DNA of 52,176 nucleotides from an uncultured Lachnospiraceae bacterium. Lineage in GTDB: Bacteria; Bacillota; Clostridia; Lachnospirales; Lachnospiraceae. Both the position numbers and the translations under genes were made by a program. Numbering within the stretch: the first letter of the stretch is position 1; each line of letters starts with the position of its first letter. Of the stretch, positions 16,051 through 23,046 are shown piece by piece. The notes under the pieces are model-generated. The model was not told the DNA's origin, searched no databases, and worked only from the letters and a program-made list of their open reading frames with translations. The stretch is from assembly GCA_910578845.1 (NCBI GenBank), contig CAJTSL010000004.1:58838-111013 (forward strand). The letters are read 5' to 3'.

Positions 16051-17100
16051 TTAGCCAATTACTTCTTTAATATAAATATTGTTAACAACTAACAAGTCCT
16101 TTATAACATTTACCGGATTACCCTCTTTATCCTTTACAACACGGATAACTGGCCTGCCTGGAAATTGTTTATTCTGGCGCATTACAATACCAATTTCCCC
16201 TTCATTTGTTTTCACATAAGTGCCGGCAGGATAAACCGCGGTAAATTCCAGAAACACCTCTACTATTCTACCATCAAATTTAATATTTTTAAAGTTTTTT
16301 AAATATTCTACTGCTTCATATACTTTAACTCTTTCACATCCGATGCCACATATCATCTCATCAAATGCATCACACACTTGAATGATACGGCATTCCAATG
16401 GTATGTCCGTTGCTTTCAACGGATAACCGGATCCGTCAATTCTTTCATGATGATATAATATCATATTTTTACTAATATTGGAAATCCAATTTTCACTTTG
16501 CAAAGCAGAATATCCGTAAACAGGATGCTTTTTATATTCTGAGCATTCTAGTTCCGGCATTTCTTCAAGATTACAGTTCGTATAATCTGTTGTCAGATAT
16601 CGTAAACCTAAATCATGTAATAGACAGCCAACGCCAATATCATGTACTAATTCTTGTGAAAGCTCCATACGCAGCGCAACGACTGTTGCCAAACTGCATA
16701 TACTAATAGAATGTTCATAAATATCAGAACTTCTTTCCCTAATGTCATATATTTTATCGACAACTTCTTCCTCTTCCAGAATATTCGTAATAATATGATC
16801 TGCTGTCTGACTTAATTCAATTAATTCTTCATTATGACAGTAAGTATGTTTTTCTAAAATATCTTTTACCTTGGACTTAAAATTTCTCTCCAAATTTTCT
16901 TTTAGAATAGCAACCGATTCGGCATCTTTTTCATCCCAGATATAAACTTCCTTAATATTTAATTCTCTTAACTTTTCAATATATTCTTTTCTTAACAGAG
17001 TCCCTTCGGATAGCAATACATTATAATCACTAGACATTACATTATTTGCTAAGCGTTCTTGACCTGTTAAATCTTCAATCTTACATATTTTCTTTATCAT
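16051..17100 (-). CDS. HD-GYP domain protein, probable cyclic-di-GMP phosphodiesterase
   Basis: This 349-residue protein carries a central HD-GYP domain: VGCLLHDLGLRYL supplies the HD pair and YHHERIDGSGYPL supplies the GYP motif. HD-GYP enzymes usually break down cyclic di-GMP, which would lower biofilm traits and favour motility; activity here is inferred. The N-terminal about 120 residues form no recognised receiver or PAS domain and contain a charged helical stretch (KENLERNFKSKVKDILEKH). The C-terminal about 80 residues form a small beta-rich extension (GEIGIVMRQNKQFPGRPV). It sits between the DUF4446 gene and serS with short gaps (17 and 26 bases). Confidence 0.85.
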   Translation of the reverse strand: MIKKICKIEDLTGQERLANNVMSSDYNVLLSEGTLLRKEYIEKLRELNIKEVYIWDEKDAESVAILKENLERNFKSKVKDILEKHTYCHNEELIELSQTADHIITNILEEEEVVDKIYDIRERSSDIYEHSISICSLATVVALRMELSQELVHDIGVGCLLHDLGLRYLTTDYTNCNLEEMPELECSEYKKHPVYGYSALQSENWISNISKNMILYHHERIDGSGYPLKATDIPLECRIIQVCDAFDEMICGIGCERVKVYEAVEYLKNFKNIKFDGRIVEVFLEFTAVYPAGTYVKTNEGEIGIVMRQNKQFPGRPVIRVVKDKEGNPVNVIKDLLVVNNIYIKEVIG

Positions 17101-17117
17101 ACGTTTCTACCAACCAT

Positions 17118-17639
17118 TCATATGATTTCATTGTTGCCCATTGCCATTTCTAATGCTTTTCTTTCTTCATCACCCAAAGAAATATTACAGTCTCCTTCTT
17201 TGATTTCTTTTGTATAAGAATAACATCCTTCTGCACTATGTACAGAATTTAAGATAAAGCCGTTGTTGTTCTCATCTAAAAGGGCAAGACAAAAACTCAG
17301 TTGACCTCCCATTTGACTAAAAGCATCATATTTAATAATTCCAATTTTTTGGAATGTACTTTCAAGTCTTCTATATAAAGTATGAATATCTTTTTTATTT
17401 TTTTCAAGAGAAACTTTGATAAATTTATTATCTTCATATAAACCAACAATATCTGTTTCTAAATTTTTCGCATTTTTCCCTAACATAAATTTTTTATATT
17501 TATTTGTTAATTTTCTTAACTTTACTGCCTGTATAATAATTAGGATTAATAAAATAAGGATGATAGCCAATATACCAATGAAAATATAGGTAATATCCAG
17601 CCAGCCTAATCCAATATTCTTTAGTAAATCATAATTCAT
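17118..17639 (-). CDS. DUF4446 family membrane-anchored protein
   Basis: This 173-residue protein has one N-terminal membrane helix (about residues 12-38, IFIGILAIILILLILIII), a basic segment and a cytoplasmic domain ending in LGDEERKALEMAMGNNEII. The DUF4446 family is recurrently found just after parB in Clostridia, as here, 50 bases downstream. A link to the chromosome or cell-division machinery is therefore plausible but unproven. The ATG at 17639 is chosen because AAAGGAG lies 7 nt upstream; an ATG at 17666 has no such site. It probably belongs to the parAB transcript. Confidence 0.82.
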   Translation of the reverse strand: MNYDLLKNIGLGWLDITYIFIGILAIILILLILIIIQAVKLRKLTNKYKKFMLGKNAKNLETDIVGLYEDNKFIKVSLEKNKKDIHTLYRRLESTFQKIGIIKYDAFSQMGGQLSFCLALLDENNNGFILNSVHSAEGCYSYTKEIKEGDCNISLGDEERKALEMAMGNNEII

Positions 17640-17689
17640 TCTTATGCTCCTTTGTATGTCTGGCATCTATAAGATAATTTAAAAAACTT

Positions 17690-18580
17690 CTACTTTCTAT
17701 TTAGTAATTCTATAATTTTGTCTAGATCATCATGGGAATAAAATTCAATTTCAATTTTACCTGAACCATTTCCTTTTGAAGCAATGGCTACTTTTGTTCC
17801 AAGTGTCTGTTTTAGCTTTTCTTCAATATCCTGATAAATCACATCTAAAGCTTTGTCTTCTATGATTTCTTTTTTTACTTTTTCAGGTTTGTTCAAATTC
17901 TTCACTAATTTTTCAATATCACGGACACTCATCTTTTCATCGAAGACTCTCTGCGCAATTGCATATTGTTCTTCCGGGTCTTCAATCGTAATCAAAGCTC
18001 TGGCATGTCCAGTTGAAATCATATCATCTATAATCATCTGTTGTACTTCATCACATAATTTCAACAAACGCATAGAATTTGTGACTGCTGTTCTGCTCTT
18101 AGATACTCTTTCCGCGACTTCATCTTGTTTTAAGTTAAACTCTGTCAAAAGTCTCTTATAAGCGAGTGCTTCTTCTATCGGATTTAAATCTTCTCTTTGG
18201 ATATTTTCAATTAAAGATATTTCAACAATTTCCTGTTCCGTATAATCACGAATTATAACTGGGACTTCTTTTAGTCCTGCAAGTTTGGCAGCACGCCAAC
18301 GCCGTTCACCAGCAATAATCTCATAATAAGTTTTTCTATCTTGTACGAGAATAGGTTGTAAAAGACCAAACTGCTTAATAGAATCTGCTAACTCTTGTAA
18401 TGCATCCTCATCGAAATTTTTTCTCGGCTGTTCGCGGTTTGGTTCTATTTTTGTAATTTTAATAATTGTTTCTGCATCGTTTTCTGTTGCTGCTTTATCA
18501 ACAGTATTTTTTACTTTTGTGTCTGTCTGTACACTTGGAATCAATATATCCAACCCTTTTCCTAAACCCCTAGCCGCCAT
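17690..18580 (-). CDS. parB: Chromosome-partitioning protein ParB (Spo0J)
   Basis: This 296-residue protein binds parS sites and loads SMC at the origin. The N-terminal ParB/CTPase domain has EPNREQPRKNFDED, the CTP-binding GERRWRAAK and the conserved ENIQREDLNPIEEA. A helix-turn-helix follows (KQDEVAERVSKSRTAVTNSM), then a C-terminal dimerisation domain. ParB proteins slide on DNA as CTP-gated clamps. In spore-formers the protein also antagonises the ParA (Soj) block on sporulation. It lies 53 bases after parA, and probable parS sites lie 200-260 bases upstream of parA. Confidence 0.96.
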   Translation of the reverse strand: MAARGLGKGLDILIPSVQTDTKVKNTVDKAATENDAETIIKITKIEPNREQPRKNFDEDALQELADSIKQFGLLQPILVQDRKTYYEIIAGERRWRAAKLAGLKEVPVIIRDYTEQEIVEISLIENIQREDLNPIEEALAYKRLLTEFNLKQDEVAERVSKSRTAVTNSMRLLKLCDEVQQMIIDDMISTGHARALITIEDPEEQYAIAQRVFDEKMSVRDIEKLVKNLNKPEKVKKEIIEDKALDVIYQDIEEKLKQTLGTKVAIASKGNGSGKIEIEFYSHDDLDKIIELLNRK

Positions 18581-18633
18581 AATTCCTATACCCTTTCTAT
18601 TATATTCTCATTGAATATTTTCAATTTCCACGT

Positions 18634-19404
18634 TTAAGAAAATTTTTTATTTTTAATCACTTCATCAGCTAATAACATATATGCTTCCGCCCCTGCTGAC
18701 TTTGGATCATATAAATTAATTGGCGTACCATAACTTGGTGCTTCAGCCAACCGGATATTTCTTGGTATTACTGTATTATAAACATTTTGGTTTAAATGGC
18801 TTTTAACATTTTCTACTACTTGCATAGAAAGATTTGTTCTGGAATCATACATTGTGAATACAACACCTTCCATATCTAAGTCAGGATTTAATCTTTCTTT
18901 TACAAGATTCACAGTATGGATTAATTGGCTTAAACCTTCCAAAGCATAATATTCACATTGGATTGGGACAAGAACTGTATCTGCTGTTGTCATTGCATTG
19001 ATTGTTAATTGGCTGAGAGATGGCGGGCAATCAATAATTATAAAATCGTATCTATCCTTTATCCAGTCTACTTCATTTTTTAATATGTATTCCTTCTTAT
19101 CTATACCGATTAATTCAATTTCTGCAGCCGCAAGATTTACATTTGAAGGAATCATAGATACTCCTTGAATCACATCTTTTAAAATGCACTCTTCGATAGA
19201 ACATTCATTTAATATTAATTCATAAATGGTATTATCTAATTCATTTTTTTCAATTCCAAAACCACTGGTGGTATTTCCCTGTGGATCAATATCAATGACT
19301 AATACCTTTTTTCCTTTTGCTGCTAACGATGCGGATAAATTGATAGATGTTGTTGTTTTACCAACTCCACCTTTTTGATTTGCAACTGCAATTGTTCTTC
19401 CCAT
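18634..19404 (-). CDS. parA: Chromosome-partitioning ATPase ParA (Soj)
   Basis: This 256-residue ATPase has the deviant Walker A motif KGGVGKTT (K11 and K16 are the two signature lysines). The Walker B-like IIDCPPSLSQLTINAM and the P-loop partner residues are also present. It binds DNA non-specifically as an ATP dimer and is stimulated by ParB. In Bacillus it also regulates DnaA. CGGAG lies 7 nt before the ATG. It is the first gene of the likely parA-parB-DUF4446-HD-GYP-serS-DUF3881-tRNA unit. Confidence 0.96.
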   Translation of the reverse strand: MGRTIAVANQKGGVGKTTTSINLSASLAAKGKKVLVIDIDPQGNTTSGFGIEKNELDNTIYELILNECSIEECILKDVIQGVSMIPSNVNLAAAEIELIGIDKKEYILKNEVDWIKDRYDFIIIDCPPSLSQLTINAMTTADTVLVPIQCEYYALEGLSQLIHTVNLVKERLNPDLDMEGVVFTMYDSRTNLSMQVVENVKSHLNQNVYNTVIPRNIRLAEAPSYGTPINLYDPKSAGAEAYMLLADEVIKNKKFS

Positions 19405-19530
19405 ATTTTTTCTCCGATTTCTTATCAGATAATTACAAATAAACTATCCATATTTCTTATGTCTGTAAACGATTATAACATGATTTTAACTGATAATCCA
19501 TAAAAAAATAACGAAAATCAACTAAAAAAA

Positions 19531-19573
19531 TGTTTCACGATCTAACTTTATGGCTTATAATAATGTTTCACGA
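19531..19573. promoter_or_regulatory. Two partial parS-like sites
   Basis: TGTTTCACGA occurs at 19531-19540 and 19564-19573. Each keeps the left half of the parS palindrome but loses the right half. They may be weak ParB sites or decayed parS copies. Confidence 0.45.
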
Positions 19574-19600
19574 TTCATTTCACAATATCTAGTATTTTTT

Positions 19601-19616
19601 TGTTTCACGTGAAACA
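19601..19616. promoter_or_regulatory. parS site 1
   Basis: TGTTTCACGTGAAACA is a perfect 16-bp palindrome matching the parS consensus TGTTNCACGTGAAACA. It lies 197 bases upstream of the parA start, next to oriC, as expected for ParB loading. Confidence 0.93.
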
Positions 19617-19648
19617 TTATATTGTGAATGGAATTTTTTACTAGTAAA

Positions 19649-19664
19649 TGTTTCACGTGAAACA
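19649..19664. promoter_or_regulatory. parS site 2
   Basis: This is a second identical TGTTTCACGTGAAACA palindrome, 48 bases from the first. Confidence 0.93.
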
Positions 19665-19682
19665 TTATTTCTATGAAACAAT

Positions 19683-19801
19683 CAAATACCCCGCTGCAAG
19701 CAATGGAGTATCAAACTTGCAGTACTACAGAACAGCGGGGTATTTGACCCTTGCGGCAGTCGCCAAATGTCTGCAAGCAGCCACTTGGCTCGTTGCACGC
19801 G
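19683..19801 (+). repeat. Long hairpin repeat, possible family B member
   Basis: CAAATACCCCGCTG (19683-19696) and CAGCGGGGTATTTG (19733-19746) form a perfect 14-bp stem, and CAAG/CTTG pairs inside the loop. The tail contains TCGCCAA, CTTGGCTC and GCACGC, which resemble the tail of the family B repeats near 25.0 and 40.0 kb. The similarity is weaker than between those two copies. It is GC-rich compared with its surroundings. Confidence 0.6.
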
Positions 19802-19813
19802 GGAATAAATTTT

Positions 19814-20461
19814 CTAGACCTTTATGATATCGTTTTTAATAGCAAACACTGCCGCTTGAGTTCGATCTGAAACTCTAATTTTTTTAAATATATTAGATAT
19901 ATGATTTTTAACAGTTCTTTCACTAATATCTAAATTCAGTGCTATTTCTTTATTTGACATTCCATTTACTACTTGTATCAATACTTCCTTTTCACGCTTA
20001 GTCAAAGATTCAAGCTTATCTTTTTCAACATCACGATTTGCTAATCTAGAATTAAGAGCCGGAATTAAACTTGGTTGTATATACTGTTTATTATTCATAA
20101 TCATAGAAATTGCTTTTTTCAATTCACTTGATTCAGCATCTTTCATAATATATCCGTCTACCCCTGAATCCAAAGCAGTCATTAAATACTCTACTTCATT
20201 ATGAACGGTTAGCATTAAAACCTTTACATTCATCTTTTCTTCTTTTATTTTTTTCAAAACTTCAATACCATTTTTCACTGGCATATTAATATCCAAAAGA
20301 AGAATATCAGGATTACAAACTTCTAATTTTTCTAAACATTCAATACCATTTCCTGCTTCAGAAATGACATGAATCGTTCCATCAAATTCTAATAACTGCT
20401 TGATTCCTTCGCGGATCAATATATGATCATCAGCAATCATTACTTTAATATTTTCTGCCAT
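19814..20461 (-). CDS. NarL/DegU-type response regulator
   Basis: This 215-residue protein has an N-terminal receiver domain (ADDH with D11-D12, phospho-acceptor D57 in LLLDINMP, MLTVHNEVEY) and a C-terminal LuxR-type helix-turn-helix (about 148-210, ESLTKREKEVLIQVVNGMSN then NLDISERTVKNHISNIFKKI). It should activate or repress genes when phosphorylated by the histidine kinase encoded 57 bases upstream. The regulon is unknown; DegU relatives control motility and exoenzymes. The gene ends 53 bases from an unusual hairpin repeat that separates it from the parS sites. Confidence 0.92.
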   Translation of the reverse strand: MAENIKVMIADDHILIREGIKQLLEFDGTIHVISEAGNGIECLEKLEVCNPDILLLDINMPVKNGIEVLKKIKEEKMNVKVLMLTVHNEVEYLMTALDSGVDGYIMKDAESSELKKAISMIMNNKQYIQPSLIPALNSRLANRDVEKDKLESLTKREKEVLIQVVNGMSNKEIALNLDISERTVKNHISNIFKKIRVSDRTQAAVFAIKNDIIKV

Positions 20462-20518
20462 GATTTCAGACTTCTCCTTTATCTATTTTTTATTAACCGT
20501 TTCACTATAATTTTTTCA

Positions 20519-21160
20519 TTAACACTGGAAAGGTATTTCAATTTCAACGATAGTTCCTTTTCTAGAAGAATCTACTGACATTTTTCCATTCAACAAAAAT
20601 ATATTTTCTTTCATTATAGATAATCCAAAGTGATAATCTGTATCATCACCATCACTCTCTTTAAATCCAATACCATTATCCGAAATCTTTAAGATATATT
20701 TCTCATTATCTGTTGATAAAGAAACAAATATTTCTGTGCCATGAGAATGCTTCACTGCATTATAACAACACTCTTGGGTCAATCTCAATATACTGACTGC
20801 AATAACACTATTTTCACATGAAACATCTTCGATATGAGATCTTATAGAAAACTTGTAATTTTTGTTTATCGTATCTATCATTCTTTCCATTGTAACTTTT
20901 AAACCAAGATCATCTAAAGTAATCGGATGCAAATTATAAACTATCGTACGCATATCATCAATCACATGACGTAACTCCTTTTCAGCAGTGGCCAATTCCA
21001 ACTTTGCCTGCACAGGATCCCTATCTATATAGAGAGAACTCAATTCGATCTTATGTATTAAATGGGAAAGATTTTGTAAAGAAATATCGTGTAAATCCTT
21101 TGCTATTCTACGACGTTCTCTTTCAATAGCATCTAAGAGTGAAAAATAATTTTTATTCAT
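20519..21160 (-). CDS. Histidine kinase, HisKA_3/DegS type, without sensor domain
   Basis: This 213-residue kinase starts directly with the dimerisation/phospho-acceptor helix (IERERRRIAKDLHDISLQNL, phospho-acceptor H24). A HATPase domain follows: N-box QECCYNAVKHS, G1 DNGIGF and G2 HFGLSIMKEN. There is no membrane segment, PAS, GAF or other sensor domain, so signal input must come from a partner or another mechanism. It pairs with the NarL-type regulator just downstream. DegS is the nearest described analogue but is longer. The ATG at 21160 has AAAGGTG upstream. The frame appears complete, with no sign of a broken 5' extension. Confidence 0.88.
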   Translation of the reverse strand: MNKNYFSLLDAIERERRRIAKDLHDISLQNLSHLIHKIELSSLYIDRDPVQAKLELATAEKELRHVIDDMRTIVYNLHPITLDDLGLKVTMERMIDTINKNYKFSIRSHIEDVSCENSVIAVSILRLTQECCYNAVKHSHGTEIFVSLSTDNEKYILKISDNGIGFKESDGDDTDYHFGLSIMKENIFLLNGKMSVDSSRKGTIVEIEIPFQC

Positions 21161-21298
21161 AACGCACGTTCACCTTTCCAGATTATCATAACCTATTATA
21201 ATTGATCATTAACAAAAACATGATTGACAGGTATCTTTTCTACTATCATCGTATTACTCTAATATATACTAATTTTTTCCATAAGGAAAGGTTTTTAT

Positions 21299-21327
21299 TT
21301 GTAATTCAATGAAATTATGTATATAAT
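21299..21327 (+). promoter_or_regulatory. Promoter of the alpha/beta-hydrolase-fold gene
   Basis: TTGTAA (21299-21304), a 17-nt spacer and TATAAT (21322-21327) precede the gene by 38 bases. Confidence 0.7.
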
Positions 21328-21365
21328 ATAAATAAATACTACTACTTTTAAATCGGAGGTATCCT

Positions 21366-22310
21366 ATGAAAAAGAAAATAATAGCAGCCAGTATCTTATC
21401 CGCTTCCTCCATCATTTCCATTTATATAATCAATAGAGTACAACATTTTCTCTATACATCTGAAAATATATTAACTTGCTCTGAAAACAATTATTATAAA
21501 TGGCGTTTTGGTAAAATAAAATATGACAAAAAAGGAAAAGGCACACCACTTCTTTTTATTCATGATTTAACAGTGGGAAGTTCTGGTTATGAATTCCACC
21601 GTCTAATCAATAATTTAACCAATGAACATGAAATTTTTACTTTAGATTTATTAGGGTATGGCCTTTCCGATAAACCATCCATTACTTATACGAATACTCT
21701 TTATGAACAATTAATAACAGATTTTATTAAAAATATAATTGGTAAGAAGACTTCAATTGTCGCAACGGGCAATGCAGTCCCTTTTGTTATTATGGCATGC
21801 CATAACAACCCAGACTTCTTTGAAAAATTAATTTTTATCAATCCGCAAAGTTTATATAGCCAAAACCAGATTCCATCAAAACAAACTAAAATTTTGAAAT
21901 TATTATTCGAAACACCTATCATGGGAACTTTTATATATAATGTTCTCAATACAAAACATACATTTGAGAAGACTTTTATAGAAGAATATTTTTATGATAA
22001 ATCTAAAATCAAAGAAAAATATATATTAAACTATATGGAAGCCTCCCAAACATATGGTTTTTTGGCTAAATATTCTTTTGCCAGTTTTGTTGGAAAATTT
22101 ATGAATACAAATATCATCCATGCTTTAAAGGAAGTAAACAACAGTATATTAATGATTGGCGGCGCGAAGAAAAAAGATATCGAAACAACATTAGAGAATT
22201 ATGCTTATTATAACAGTTCCATTGAACTAGAATATATTCCCGAAACAAAACACTTACCACAATTAGAAGCGCCAGATAAAATATTAGATAAAATCAAATG
22301 GTTTACATAA
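21366..22310 (+). CDS. Alpha/beta-hydrolase-fold protein lacking the usual nucleophile
   Basis: This 314-residue protein has an N-terminal membrane helix (about residues 5-24) and an alpha/beta-hydrolase fold. LLFIHDLTVGSSGYEF forms the oxyanion-hole region and TLDLLGYGLSDKP is a classic fold signature. At the nucleophile elbow, where GxSxG is expected, the sequence is VATGNAV, with Gly135 in place of Ser. A C-terminal His is kept (ETKHLPQLEAP). It may be a non-catalytic member or use another residue. AGGAGG-like GGAGG lies upstream of the ATG. It is convergent with rsmG and overlaps its end by 8 bp. Confidence 0.75.
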   Translation: MKKKIIAASILSASSIISIYIINRVQHFLYTSENILTCSENNYYKWRFGKIKYDKKGKGTPLLFIHDLTVGSSGYEFHRLINNLTNEHEIFTLDLLGYGLSDKPSITYTNTLYEQLITDFIKNIIGKKTSIVATGNAVPFVIMACHNNPDFFEKLIFINPQSLYSQNQIPSKQTKILKLLFETPIMGTFIYNVLNTKHTFEKTFIEEYFYDKSKIKEKYILNYMEASQTYGFLAKYSFASFVGKFMNTNIIHALKEVNNSILMIGGAKKKDIETTLENYAYYNSSIELEYIPETKHLPQLEAPDKILDKIKWFT

Positions 22311-23028
22311 GAGGTTTTTTAGAAGGGACTCCTGCCTTTCGCGGATAATTGGCAGGAGTCTTTTTATATTTATGTATCACAAGAAGATTCCTGTTAATCT
22401 CCGTATAAGGAATCACAAATTCAACTTGCTTATCCAATTTAGCGCCCAATAAAGACATTGCTTTTTTGGCATTTAAAATTTCATCTGTTATTTTTTCTGC
22501 TTTATAAGAAATAAAATATCCTCCTACTTTAACATAAGGAATACAATATTCACATAAAGTCGATAGATTAGCAACAGCCCTGGAAACACATATATCATAT
22601 TTTTCCCGCAACTGCCCCTTCGCTGCAAAATCTTCTGCTCTTCCATGTATGGCATCAATACGTTCTAGAGAAAGTTCATCTATAACAGTCTGTAAGAAAT
22701 GAACTCTCTTATTCAAAGAATCCAATAATGTAACCTGTAAATCAGGAAAAGCAATTTTTAAAGGTATTCCAGGAAAACCTGCCCCAGTTCCAACATCAAT
22801 CATCGTTTTGACTGATGCGATATCATATGCTTTTATTAAAGACAAACTATCTATGAAATGTTTCTTACAAACTTCATCAAAATCTGTAATTGTTGTTAAG
22901 TTCATGACCTGATTCCATTCTGTTAAAAGCTCATAATATTTCACAAACTGGCTCAATTGTTTCTCATCCAATAGAATATGCAATGCCTCTAAATCTTTTT
23001 TTAACGAATCTAACTTATAATTTTCCAT
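22303..23028 (-). CDS. rsmG: 16S rRNA (guanine527-N7)-methyltransferase
   Basis: This protein of about 241 residues methylates G527 of 16S rRNA; loss in other bacteria gives low-level streptomycin resistance. It has the RsmG motifs FVKYYELLTEWNQVMNLTT, the SAM loop MIDVGTGAGFPGIPLKIAFP, and ISRAVANL-type CVSRAVANLSTL. The ATG at 23028 is preferred. The ATG at 23040 is only 1 nt from the nearest AAGG, so it is a poor candidate. It follows mnmG by fewer than 20 bases. Its last codons contain the strong terminator of the convergent hydrolase-fold gene. Confidence 0.94.
   Translation of the reverse strand: MENYKLDSLKKDLEALHILLDEKQLSQFVKYYELLTEWNQVMNLTTITDFDEVCKKHFIDSLSLIKAYDIASVKTMIDVGTGAGFPGIPLKIAFPDLQVTLLDSLNKRVHFLQTVIDELSLERIDAIHGRAEDFAAKGQLREKYDICVSRAVANLSTLCEYCIPYVKVGGYFISYKAEKITDEILNAKKAMSLLGAKLDKQVEFVIPYTEINRNLLVIHKYKKTPANYPRKAGVPSKKPLM
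22327..22367 (+). terminator. Terminator of the hydrolase-fold gene, inside rsmG
   Basis: The arms GACTCCTGCC and GGCAGGAGTC form a perfect 10-bp stem followed by TTTTT on the plus strand. The whole hairpin lies in the 3' coding end of rsmG, so one DNA segment serves as codons on one strand and as a terminator on the other. Confidence 0.88.
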
Positions 23029-23046
23029 AATGATAACCATACCTTT

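Larger units (their letters stand above)
19405..19813. other. Gene-free stretch between parA and the response regulator
   Basis: This 409-bp region has no credible coding frame. It contains two perfect and two partial parS-like sites (19531-19664) and a long hairpin repeat (19683-19801). It also supplies the parA promoter, which I could not assign with confidence. Confidence 0.8.

Noticed and set aside
20808..20824. A further parS-like site (TTTTCACATGAAACA) in the histidine kinase gene
   Set aside because: It differs from the parS consensus at three positions including the central CG, so it is not counted.
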